DNA of 8,720 nucleotides from an uncultured Pseudomonadota bacterium (GTDB lineage: Bacteria; Pseudomonadota; Gammaproteobacteria; Burkholderiales; Nitrosomonadaceae), in contig CAJBQQ010000063.1 of assembly GCA_903957805.1 (NCBI GenBank), positions 1 through 8,720 of the forward strand, in the 5' to 3' direction. This document shows positions 1 to 6,095 of the stretch, one piece after another (position 1 is the first letter of the stretch; the number at the start of each line of letters is the position of its first letter). The notes under the pieces are model-generated. The model was given only the letters and a program-made list of their open reading frames with translations, had not been told where the DNA came from and ran no database searches. The position numbers and the translations under genes were made by a program.

Positions 1-861
1 CACCGCCATCTGCAGAGGGTTGAGTGATTCAGCAGAGATTGGATTCTTTGTTTCGACCAAGTGTGCGGCAGCATGGACTGCCGCGGCTCGATAAACTTCG
101 CTAGCAGGGATGGATCCATGAGCGTCGTAAGCGTCCGGTAGATGGATGAAATAATCCTCGATAAAGGGCTTGTAGCCCTCTCGCGTCTCAAAGTCACCGG
201 AGGTCGGCTTCATGAAAAAATCACGCGCCCATAGTGCACGCAGATACATGTTGATACGGCGCTGCACATCCACGAACAGAGTTCCCTTCCGTTCCCTCTG
301 TAGTACCGCGATAGATTCCTTAGAATCTAAGCTGAAATACTTAATCTGCTCTTCATAATTCGTGCGGTGTGCATGAGCACCCCACAATGCCCAGCGACGG
401 AGGCCACCCAGGGTCAGTTGTCCAAACAATACATCCAGCTTATCCAGCATGGGCCGAACACCGCGAGGCGCTTGAGCGATCAGCGTATTGAGGAATTGTA
501 GGTACTGTTGGAATAACTGTGCATCACCCAACCGTTTGGCTGCGGTGGGTGCGGTTGCGAGAACGAGTTCGATGACTGCACCGGAGGTTCTTGAGGCAAG
601 TGTCAGTGCTGATGTTGCCAGATCACCCACAACATCCTCACCCACCTCTTTAGCGACCTGTGGTGCCTCATTGATCCAGGCATCGACCACCCCTCGTCCG
701 CGTCCAAGACCACGCAGCGCAGAAGCTCCCTTCAGATAATTATCCAGTCCACGAGGAGAGAATACTCTGGTAGCTTCAGGCCATGTCACATGCAACAAGG
801 CGACAGACTCTGGCTCTAGATCCTCCAGTAACTCTTTGTAATCATCAGGATTAATACCCAT
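1..861 (-). CDS. cbbO: CbbO, RuBisCO activase subunit (N-terminal part; gene runs off the left edge)
   Basis: The frame is open for 287 codons from an ATG at 861 to the window edge, so only the N-terminal part is visible. CbbO works with the AAA+ protein CbbQ as a RuBisCO activase: it acts as adaptor, carrying a C-terminal von Willebrand A domain that lies outside this window, while CbbQ supplies ATP hydrolysis. The call rests on two things. First, it is the gene after cbbQ in a cbbLSQ operon, 39 bases downstream. Second, the stretch LWARDFF (about 210-216), followed by PTSGDFETREGY (219-230), IHLPDAYD (239-246) and AAAVHAAAHL (259-268), matches the CbbO/NorD-like pattern I recall. The start is preceded by a modest AAGGG at a suitable distance. 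The ATG sits at the beginning of the conserved-looking region and no better start is seen. Codon use matches the neighbours. Confidence 0.88.
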   Translation of the reverse strand, partial: MGINPDDYKELLEDLEPESVALLHVTWPEATRVFSPRGLDNYLKGASALRGLGRGRGVVDAWINEAPQVAKEVGEDVVGDLATSALTLASRTSGAVIELVLATAPTAAKRLGDAQLFQQYLQFLNTLIAQAPRGVRPMLDKLDVLFGQLTLGGLRRWALWGAHAHRTNYEEQIKYFSLDSKESIAVLQRERKGTLFVDVQRRINMYLRALWARDFFMKPTSGDFETREGYKPFIEDYFIHLPDAYDAHGSIPASEVYRAAAVHAAAHLVETKNPISAESLNPLQMAV

Positions 862-900
862 ACCGGCTTACCCTTTTACGTGTTCTCTGTGTCACTAATG

Positions 901-1704
901 CTAGAAAAAAGTTGTTACGGTTGCATCTAGTGCGTCACGCATATCAGGGTCATCAGTGATTGGGCGAACCAGCGCGATACGACAGGCGGAGGGAGCGCTG
1001 ACTCCCTTAGCGATCAGGCTACCAGCATAAATTAGCATCCGAGTAGAGATACCTTCATCCAGGCCATGTCCTTTGAGGTTTCGTGCGCGCTCAGCAATTG
1101 AGACCAGCTTATCAGCCACCGATTCATCCACTCCTGTCTCATGGGTCACAATCTCCATCTCGGTTGCATGATCTGGATAATTAAAGTCCATCGCACCGAA
1201 GCGTTGCTTGGTCGATTGTTTTAGATCTTTCATCAGACTCTGGTAGCCGGGGTTATACGAGATTACCAGCTGGAAATCATTATGGGCATGAATCAGCTCA
1301 CCCTTCTTCTCCAGTGGGAGTACGCGTCGGTTATCAGTCAATGGGTGGATCACGACGGTCGTATCCTGACGCGCTTCGACCACTTCATCTAAGTAGCAGA
1401 TTGCGCCATAACGAGCCGCAACAGCAAGTGGACCATCTTGCCAGCGAGTGCCCTGCGCATCGAGTAAGAAACGTCCGACCAGATCGGAGGCCGTCATATC
1501 CTCGTTACAGGCCACTGTAATCAGTGGCTTCTTAAGTCTCCATGCCATGTACTCGACGAATCGGGTCTTGCCGCAACCGGTCGGACCTTTAAGCATCATC
1601 GGCATACGTACAGAGTAGGCAGCCTCATACAGTTCCACCTCATCGGCAACGGCTCGGTAGTAGGGCTCTTTGGTGACTCTATACTGCTCGATAATCTCGC
1701 TCAT
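901..1704 (-). CDS. cbbQ: CbbQ, MoxR-type AAA+ ATPase, RuBisCO activase motor
   Basis: A 267-residue MoxR-family AAA+ ATPase. With CbbO it removes inhibitory sugar phosphates from RuBisCO active sites in the cytoplasm, using ATP. The visible ATPase parts are in order: Walker A GPTGCGKT (40-47), Walker B with ICYLDEV (102-108), a sensor-1-like SYN (149-151), an arginine-finger-like QRFG (167-170) and a sensor-2-like STRML (220-224). Length is normal for CbbQ/NorQ. NorQ of nitric oxide reductase clusters is close in sequence, but position directly behind cbbLS favours CbbQ. The ATG at 1704 has a good AGGAG six bases upstream. A strong intrinsic terminator lies between cbbS and this gene, so expression probably depends on partial read-through from cbbLS. 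The stop codon is followed 39 bases later by cbbO. Confidence 0.95.
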   Translation of the reverse strand: MSEIIEQYRVTKEPYYRAVADEVELYEAAYSVRMPMMLKGPTGCGKTRFVEYMAWRLKKPLITVACNEDMTASDLVGRFLLDAQGTRWQDGPLAVAARYGAICYLDEVVEARQDTTVVIHPLTDNRRVLPLEKKGELIHAHNDFQLVISYNPGYQSLMKDLKQSTKQRFGAMDFNYPDHATEMEIVTHETGVDESVADKLVSIAERARNLKGHGLDEGISTRMLIYAGSLIAKGVSAPSACRIALVRPITDDPDMRDALDATVTTFF

Positions 1705-1735
1705 GTTGGGCTCCTGGGTATTAATTTTTGCAGAT

Positions 1736-1773
1736 AAACAAAAGCCCCCGACCCTTTCGGGCAGCGGGGGCTT
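1736..1773 (-). terminator. Intrinsic terminator between cbbS and cbbQ
   Basis: Read on the minus strand, a perfect 9-base-pair stem (AAGCCCCCG pairing with CGGGGGCTT, 1773-1765 and 1750-1742) encloses an inner CCC-GAAA-GGG tetraloop hairpin. It runs straight into TTTTGTTT (1743-1736). This is a textbook rho-independent terminator 20 bases after the cbbS stop and 32 bases before the cbbQ start. It lies inside the operon, so it most likely cuts transcription down rather than stopping it wholly, giving much more cbbLS than cbbQO message. That partial role is inference. Confidence 0.88.
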
Positions 1774-1792
1774 GGGGCAACCTTACCGCTGC

Positions 1793-2149
1793 CTAGACAG
1801 TCTTGCCGCGGTATATCACCATGGCTGTGCCTTGGGACTGGTTGAAGTTGTTATAACCAATTAGACGGACATGGTTATCTGGGTTGGCCTTGTGGCAAGC
1901 CTCAGCTTCAGCCAGCACATGATCCACATCGGTTTCACCAAACATGGGCAACTTCCACATATACCAGTATGAATCCATAATGTACTGTGGTTCAGTATGC
2001 TCAATCGCAGGGTTCCAGCCTTTCTTTATCAGGTACTCCACCTGTTTCTTGATGCCGTCTTTCGACATCGCAGGCAGGTAGGAAAAGGTCTCGAACTTAC
2101 GGCTGGCTGGGTCGCTTACGCGGGATTTATAATCAATCACTTCACTCAT
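1793..2149 (-). CDS. cbbS: RuBisCO small subunit, form IA
   Basis: A 118-residue small subunit of ribulose-1,5-bisphosphate carboxylase/oxygenase. Eight copies cap the large-subunit octamer in the cytoplasm to give the L8S8 enzyme of the Calvin cycle. Family hallmarks visible are FETFSYLP (19-26), YWYMWKLPMFG (61-71) and VRLIGYN (94-100). Its length and the N-terminal stretch before FETFSYLP fit the non-carboxysomal IAq type, whose small subunits carry a few more N-terminal residues than carboxysomal ones. The ATG has an excellent AAGGAG (2161-2156) six bases upstream. It follows cbbL by 65 bases containing a hairpin, and is followed by a strong terminator. Confidence 0.97.
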   Translation of the reverse strand: MSEVIDYKSRVSDPASRKFETFSYLPAMSKDGIKKQVEYLIKKGWNPAIEHTEPQYIMDSYWYMWKLPMFGETDVDHVLAEAEACHKANPDNHVRLIGYNNFNQSQGTAMVIYRGKTV

Positions 2150-2173
2150 GACTCACTCCTTGAATTGGGTTGT

Positions 2174-2206
2174 AGGGCGAACCAGACCTCTGATCGAATT
2201 CGCCCT
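2174..2206 (-). other. Hairpin in the cbbL-cbbS spacer (possible mRNA stability or processing element)
   Basis: AGGGCGAA at 2174-2181 is matched perfectly by TTCGCCCT at 2199-2206, with a 17-base loop able to form a small inner CAG/CTG stem. On the minus-strand transcript the structure is followed by ACAACCC rather than a U-run, so it is not an intrinsic terminator. It ends 12 bases before the cbbS ribosome-binding site. Such spacer hairpins often protect the upstream message from 3' exonucleases or mark a processing site; that role is inference here. Confidence 0.5.
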
Positions 2207-2214
2207 GTAAGTAT

Positions 2215-3636
2215 TTACTTGTGGGCTACATCCAGCTTGTCGACAGTATCGAACTCGAACTTAATCTCTTTCCAAGTTTCCATGGCGATTTTAAGCTCTG
2301 GGCTATGAGCGGCTGCTTTAGTTAGAATATCCTTGCCCTCCTTCTCTATCTCTACACCTTGATTGCGAGCTTCTACACAGGCCTCAAGTGCGACGCGGTT
2401 GGCTGCTGCACCGGCTGCGTTACCCCATGGGTGTCCGAGCGTCCCACCGCCGAACTGTAGGCAAGCATCATCACCAAAGATGGCAACCAGAGCTGGCATG
2501 TGCCAGACATGAATCCCACCGGAAGCGACAGGGAACACACCCGGCATGGAACCCCAGTCCTGATCAAAGAACAGTCCACGGCTGCGATCTTCCTTGATGA
2601 ACTTGTCGCGCATGGTATCGATCCAGCCGAGTGTGGCCTGACGGTCACCTTCTAATTTGCCGACCACCGTGCCAGAGTGTAGGTGGTCACCACCTGACAG
2701 ACGTAGTACCTTGGTTAATACGCGGAAATGAATGCCATGGTGGGGGTTACGATCCAACACCGCATGCATGGCACGGTGAATGTGCAGCATCATGCCATTG
2801 TTACGGCACCAGTTAGCTAGACCTGTGTTGGCGGTTAATCCACCGGTCAAATAGTCATGCATAATGATCGGCGCGCCCAGTTCCTTAGCAAATTCAGCAC
2901 GCTTGTACATCTCTTCTGGAGTCGGAGCCGTCACATTGAGGTAGTGACCCTTGCGTTCGCCGGTTTCACGCTCAGCCTTTTGGCAAGCCTCTACCACGAA
3001 TTCAAAGCGATCACGCCAGCGCATGAAAGGTTGGCTATTAACGTTCTCATCATCCTTGGTCAGGTCCAGGCCGCCGCGCAGACACTCGTAGACGGCACGG
3101 CCATAGTTCTTTGCGGATAGACCGAGCTTAGGCTTGATGGTGCAGCCTAGCAACGCACGACCGTATTTGTTGAATCGATCACGTTCAACCTGAATGCCGG
3201 TCGGAGGACCGCCACAGGTCTTCACATAGGCAATTGGGAAGCGGATATCTTCAAGGCGTAGCGCACGTAGTGCCTTGAATCCAAATACATTCCCTACCAA
3301 AGAGGTCAACACGTTAACAACGGAGCCCTCTTCAAAGAGGTCGATCGGGTACGCAACGAAGGCATAGAAGCAGGTATCATCGCCCGGTACATCCTCGATC
3401 CGGTATGCACGGCCTTTATAGTAATCTAAGTCGGTCAGCAGATCGGTCCACACCGTGGTCCAGGTACCGGTGGAAGATTCTGCAGCAACTGCTGCTGCGA
3501 CCTCTTCACGCGGCACACCGGCCTGAGGGGTGATCTTGAAGCAAGCCAAAAGGTCGGTATCCAGTGGGGTGTAATCTGGCGTCCAATAGGTGTGCCGATA
3601 TTCCTTTACACCAGCATTATATGTTTTCGCTGCCAT
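2215..3636 (-). CDS. cbbL: RuBisCO large subunit, form IA
   Basis: A 473-residue large subunit that fixes CO2 onto ribulose-1,5-bisphosphate to give two 3-phosphoglycerates. The catalytic set is intact and sits 7 residues below the spinach numbering. It includes E53 with TW (58-59), N116, K168 and K170 in TIKPKLG, the carbamylated K194 with metal ligands D196 and E197 in TKDDE, H287 in LHIHR, and K327 in the mobile loop SGTVVGKLEGDR (321-332). S372 lies in ASGG. The N-terminal MAAKTYNAGVKEYR and the intact form I pattern place it in proteobacterial form IA. No carboxysome genes follow; cbbQ and cbbO do, which points to the IAq type. The ATG has a strong GGAGG (3648-3644) seven bases upstream, and a promoter about 95 bases upstream. 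No truncation or missing residue is seen. Confidence 0.98.
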   Translation of the reverse strand: MAAKTYNAGVKEYRHTYWTPDYTPLDTDLLACFKITPQAGVPREEVAAAVAAESSTGTWTTVWTDLLTDLDYYKGRAYRIEDVPGDDTCFYAFVAYPIDLFEEGSVVNVLTSLVGNVFGFKALRALRLEDIRFPIAYVKTCGGPPTGIQVERDRFNKYGRALLGCTIKPKLGLSAKNYGRAVYECLRGGLDLTKDDENVNSQPFMRWRDRFEFVVEACQKAERETGERKGHYLNVTAPTPEEMYKRAEFAKELGAPIIMHDYLTGGLTANTGLANWCRNNGMMLHIHRAMHAVLDRNPHHGIHFRVLTKVLRLSGGDHLHSGTVVGKLEGDRQATLGWIDTMRDKFIKEDRSRGLFFDQDWGSMPGVFPVASGGIHVWHMPALVAIFGDDACLQFGGGTLGHPWGNAAGAAANRVALEACVEARNQGVEIEKEGKDILTKAAAHSPELKIAMETWKEIKFEFDTVDKLDVAHK

Positions 3637-3730
3637 CGCTTTTCCTCCAGTTAAATCCCACTCAATTTCTACAGAAATAGAAACAATGAGATTGTGTTAC
3701 GAACATGACAAATTGTGAGTTTCAGATAGA

Positions 3731-3759
3731 ACTATATAGGCTGATAACCATAAGAACAA
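3731..3759 (-). promoter_or_regulatory. Predicted sigma-70-type promoter of the cbbLSQO operon
   Basis: On the minus strand, TTGTTC (3759-3754) and TATAGT (3736-3731) are separated by exactly 17 bases. The -10 matches the consensus at 5 of 6 positions and the -35 at only 3 of 6, as expected of a promoter that needs an activator. Transcription would start near 3724, leaving a leader of about 87 bases before cbbL. The palindromic block directly upstream (3770-3800) falls at about -46 to -76, the usual place for LysR-type activator binding. No transcription data support it. Confidence 0.5.
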
Positions 3760-3765
3760 ATTAGT

Positions 3766-3784
3766 AATTATGATAATCATGATA
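3766..3784. promoter_or_regulatory. Fur-box-like sequence in the cbbL/cbbR spacer (tentative)
   Basis: AATTATGATAATCATGATA matches the classical 19-base E. coli Fur box at 15 of 19 positions by hand alignment, with a run of 11 identical bases in the middle. It overlaps the likely CbbR operator. An AT-rich LysR-type dyad could give such a match by chance, so this is a candidate only. Confidence 0.28.
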
Positions 3785-3800
3785 AGATTAAGCTTATCAT
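3770..3800. promoter_or_regulatory. Overlapping palindromes, probable CbbR operator
   Basis: Two dyads overlap by two bases. ATGATAATCAT (3770-3780) is a 5-1-5 palindrome. ATGATAAG (3779-3786) and CTTATCAT (3793-3800) form a perfect 8-base inverted repeat with a 6-base spacer. AT-rich dyads of this size containing T-N11-A are the normal recognition form of LysR-type regulators. The block lies in the cbbL/cbbR divergent spacer, 21 bases before the cbbR ATG and just upstream of the predicted cbbL -35. Activation of cbbL and autorepression of cbbR are inferred from family behaviour. Confidence 0.55.
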
Positions 3801-3821
3801 CACTTGGGTTTTATTCAACCG

Positions 3822-4745
3822 ATGCTACATGTTACTTTAAGGCAGTTAAAAGTATTTGAGTCTGTTGCCCGTAACCTGAGTTTCTCGCGTGCTGCCGAGG
3901 AACTCTATCTGACTCAACCGGCAGTTTCAATGCAGATTAAGCAGCTGGAAGATAACATCGGGCTGCCCCTATTCGAGCAAATGGGCAAGAAGATTTTTCT
4001 GACCGATGCTGGGCACGAACTCAATCATTATAGTCGTGCTATCTCCGGCCAGCTGGCGGATATGGAGCTGGCGCTAGATGAACTGAAAGGTTTAGAGCGT
4101 GGCAAGCTCAATATCTCCGTAGTGAGTACCGCTAATTACTTTGCTCCAAATTTACTGGCAAAATTCTGTCAGCGCTATAGCGGTGTTACGGTGAGTTTGA
4201 ACGTTTCTAACCGTGAAACTGTTCTCAAGCAGTTGGCCGACAATGTGACCGATCTTGCGATTATGGGTCATCCCCCAGACAATCAAGATATCGCCGCAGA
4301 ATCATTCATGGAGAACCCACTCGTTGTGATCGCACCACCGGATCATCCGCTGTGCAAGCTGCGTAGGATTCCTGTAAAAAGATTGGGGCAAGAAACTTTC
4401 CTGGTACGTGAGCCTGGCTCTGGAACTCGTGGTGTGATGGAGCGATTTTTTGCGGCGCACCAGATCAGTATTAACCGAGGTATGGAAACGGATACCAATG
4501 AGGCAATCAAGCAGGCGGTTCAGGCGGGAATGGGATTAGGAATCATGTCATTGCATACAGCCGAGCTAGAGTTGCTAACAAACCGTCTCAAGGTGCTGGA
4601 CGTTCAGGACTTCCCCATTATTCGACACTGGCATGTGGTGCATCGGAAGAACAAACGCCTCTCCAGCGTAGCTCAAGCCTTTAGAGAGTTCTTGTTGAAA
4701 GAAGCCCCCGGCCTGATGCCGGGGAGTGAGGAGGTAAGGGGATAG
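3822..4745 (+). CDS. cbbR: CbbR, LysR-type regulator of the RuBisCO operon
   Basis: A LysR-family transcription regulator of 307 residues from the ATG at 3822, divergent from cbbL with a 185-base spacer. The N-terminal winged helix-turn-helix is clear: HVTLRQLKVFESVAR, then SFSRAAEELYLTQPAVSMQIKQ (about 22-43), and LFEQ with LTDAG near 52-64. The rest is the two-lobed periplasmic-binding-type effector domain (about 90-295). CbbR proteins sense Calvin-cycle metabolites and activate cbb transcription. The call rests on the HVTLRQLKVFE start typical of CbbR and on divergence from cbbL. A TTG at 3804 would add six residues, but it has no ribosome-binding site and lies against the operator palindrome, so the ATG is preferred; its own ribosome-binding site is also weak. 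A hairpin serving the opposing gene is embedded in the last codons. Confidence 0.93.
   Translation: MLHVTLRQLKVFESVARNLSFSRAAEELYLTQPAVSMQIKQLEDNIGLPLFEQMGKKIFLTDAGHELNHYSRAISGQLADMELALDELKGLERGKLNISVVSTANYFAPNLLAKFCQRYSGVTVSLNVSNRETVLKQLADNVTDLAIMGHPPDNQDIAAESFMENPLVVIAPPDHPLCKLRRIPVKRLGQETFLVREPGSGTRGVMERFFAAHQISINRGMETDTNEAIKQAVQAGMGLGIMSLHTAELELLTNRLKVLDVQDFPIIRHWHVVHRKNKRLSSVAQAFREFLLKEAPGLMPGSEEVRG
4697..4724 (-). terminator. Probable terminator of the minus-strand secreted-protein gene, inside the cbbR 3' end
   Basis: On the minus strand, CCCCGGC (4724-4718) and GCCGGGG (4712-4706) form a 7-base-pair stem with a 5-base loop, followed by the pyrimidine-rich GCTTCTTTC. It lies 35 bases past the stop of the gene ending at 4760. 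The tail is interrupted, so strength is uncertain. The plus-strand tail is purine-rich, so it should not terminate cbbR. Confidence 0.5.
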
Positions 4746-4759
4746 GAGTTCTGCTGTCG

Positions 4760-5470
4760 CTACCTACTAGGGCTTTTGAGTGCTTCAATTGCCGCTGCAT
4801 TGGCCGCCTCGCAGGCAATCTTCGCGAAAGGTCCCAGCCCGCTACAGTCTGGTGCAGTGATAGTTTGTTGTGGGATAGGAAGACTCTTGAGCGCTTCCTG
4901 TGTGCTCGCGTTGCCAGCTTCACAGGCTATCTTTGAGTAGGAATCCAGTCTGCTACAGTCGACCGTTGTGACGGAGCGGGATTCGGATTCTACAGATGGT
5001 GTAGAGCTATTTGTAGAAGCTTTGGCACCGTCTGTACCGCTAGGATCTCTATTACTTACAAACTGTTGTTTCGCCCCGGCAGAAACAAATAGCGGTGGGC
5101 CATAGACATCGCTGTCATCCGGATCAAATGTAACCCATGGCGTCAGTGCCTCTCTATTGCGATTCTTTGTGTATTTGAAAACTCGCTCGGCCTGTCCTTC
5201 GTATATGTAGCGGACTCTCCATGATGTGGCTGTTCCAGCGCTGCTGTAATTCATGCAACGGCCATGTACAGAGGCGATTTTCGTCATTTTACCATTTTCG
5301 TCACATCGGAAACTTGCTCCCTCTGTGAGCTTTACATCCTTTGGTAAATAAGGAATCACCTGCTTATTGTCGGATAGCAGAGGGCCTATCGGCTCAGCCA
5401 ATACACTGGCCATCGGTGAGATGGTGAAGGATATTGCTAATAGTGCTGAAGTTATTAAGGATTTTTTCAT
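4760..5470 (-). CDS. Secreted protein of unknown function with a duplicated C-terminal cysteine motif
   Basis: A 236-residue protein that I do not recognise. It begins with a clear Sec signal peptide: MKKS, a hydrophobic core to about residue 20, and likely cleavage after SVLA (22-25). It should therefore act in the periplasm or outside. The middle (about 40-130) has a cysteine pair, C56 and C72, and the segment WRVRYIYEGQ (84-93), which faintly resembles the beta-strand segment of glycine-zipper outer-membrane proteins; this is only a resemblance. A Ser/Thr-rich linker (about 138-168) follows. The C-terminus holds two copies of a 27-residue unit, at 171-197 and 208-234. Each starts DCS and contains KIACEA and EALKS, with about 17 matching positions. 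Each repeat has two cysteines, suggesting disulfides. The ATG has only a weak AGAGAG upstream. The gene converges on cbbR, with 14 bases between the stop codons. Confidence 0.8.
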   Translation of the reverse strand: MKKSLITSALLAISFTISPMASVLAEPIGPLLSDNKQVIPYLPKDVKLTEGASFRCDENGKMTKIASVHGRCMNYSSAGTATSWRVRYIYEGQAERVFKYTKNRNREALTPWVTFDPDDSDVYGPPLFVSAGAKQQFVSNRDPSGTDGAKASTNSSTPSVESESRSVTTVDCSRLDSYSKIACEAGNASTQEALKSLPIPQQTITAPDCSGLGPFAKIACEAANAAAIEALKSPSR

Positions 5471-5621
5471 TAAAGGATCTCTCTTGGTTATTTTAGGAGG
5501 GTGTTACTTGAGGGGCCCTGAGTGCTTGCCATGTTTATCGAGGATTTAGTCGGATCAGACTAGCCTTTGATTCTTGTCTCCGGGGCATCCCATCGGTGAC
5601 CCCCTTGAGTTTTCTGCTTTG

Positions 5622-5801
5622 TTACCTTTTAGTATCTTCCTTACCTACTTTTCCACGTTCCATTTCCACTGCAGGAGCCGGGCCCGTCTCTACTTGAGTT
5701 GGCGCTGGAGTTGATGCTGAGCCTTGTGCCAAAGTGCAGGTGGGCGAGAGGAATGCCGCCCCTATTACAAGTACTGAAATTATGTTGTTCATCTTTATCA
5801 T
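5622..5801 (-). CDS. Small probable secreted protein, 56-59 residues, unknown function
   Basis: A short frame starting at ATG 5801 (59 residues) or the in-frame ATG 5792 (56 residues) and stopping at TAA 5622. From 5792 it reads MNN, then IISVLVIGAAFL (4-15) and a likely cleavage site after CTLA (19-22). A short Pro/Ala/Thr-rich and then charged tail ends in KEDTKR. This is the layout of a Sec signal peptide with a tiny mature part of about 34 residues. Neither start has a convincing ribosome-binding site. TATAAT on the minus strand at 5824-5819 could be a -10 giving a very short leader, but no good -35 is seen. It precedes the secreted-protein gene ending at 4760 by 151 bases on the same strand, so the two may be linked. 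A 100-codon frame overlaps it on the same strand (5943-5641), but its downstream half looks unlike a protein. No homologue is recognised. Confidence 0.45.
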   Translation of the reverse strand: MIKMNNIISVLVIGAAFLSPTCTLAQGSASTPAPTQVETGPAPAVEMERGKVGKEDTKR

Positions 5802-6095
5802 TTGCTAGATACGCTTTAATTATAGGTGGCGATGTGGGAATGTCCTGTTTATTTCCTCTTGCCTTGAATGATGTGGTTTTCTTCAGTCTGGGAGGGAGTA
5901 ACACTCTACTGCTATGATCGAGAGATTCATCCATCCTTGCCAACTTAGGTCAAGGATCTAATCGCCGATATTTATTAACTCTGGGACGGGAGTAGAATTT
6001 CCAGTTTAAGTCATGCTAGGAACATATCCTGGTATCAGTAATCTTTTTAGTTAGCAACCGGTGGCTGGGAGAATATCCCTAATTTGGAGATAAAT
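5802..6095. other. Spacer without a convincing gene, upstream of exbB
   Basis: About 290 bases separate the small minus-strand frame from the exbB-like start. A minus-strand frame beginning near 5934 enters this region, but it lacks a clear ribosome-binding site and domain signature. The promoter of the plus-strand exbB operon should lie here, yet I find no -35/-10 pair good enough to mark and no Fur-box match. No tRNA, repeat array or recognised riboswitch is visible. Confidence 0.5.

Noticed and set aside
1..3636. Carboxysome (cso-type) RuBisCO operon.
   Set aside because: No shell gene, CsoS2-like repeat protein or carbonic anhydrase is present. cbbQ and cbbO follow cbbS directly, as in the non-carboxysomal IAq type, although sequence beyond the left edge is unseen.
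3713..3740. TTGTGA and TATAGG with a 16-base spacer on the plus strand as a cbbR promoter; also TTAGTA/TAAGAT at 3761-3789.
   Set aside because: Both are weak matches in an AT-rich spacer and cannot be told apart; neither is strong enough to annotate.
3804..3824. TTG at 3804 as the cbbR start.
   Set aside because: No ribosome-binding site, and it abuts the operator palindrome. The ATG at 3822 gives the usual CbbR N-terminus beginning just before HVTLRQL.
5544..5570. Short inverted repeat TAGTC/GACTA as a terminator on the plus strand.
   Set aside because: Only five A/T-rich base pairs, with an interrupted T-rich tail and no plus-strand gene upstream that it could serve.
5587..5611. Minus-strand sequence GGGGGTCACCGATGG, resembling the 3' end of a GEMM-I (cyclic di-GMP) riboswitch.
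   Set aside because: The conserved core expected upstream (GGACGCAAAGCC and the GAAA tetraloop receptor arrangement) is absent. That upstream stretch is instead the coding part of the small secreted-protein frame.
5699..5917. Plus-strand frame with hydrophobic stretches opposite the small gene.
   Set aside because: It is the complement of the signal-peptide frame, lacks a ribosome-binding site and shows no family pattern.
5641..5943. Minus-strand 100-codon frame upstream of the secreted-protein gene.
   Set aside because: Its second half is low-complexity Ser/Asn/Gly/His text in the wrong frame against the signal-peptide frame at 5622-5801, and it has no domain. Kept only as an alternative in the findings.
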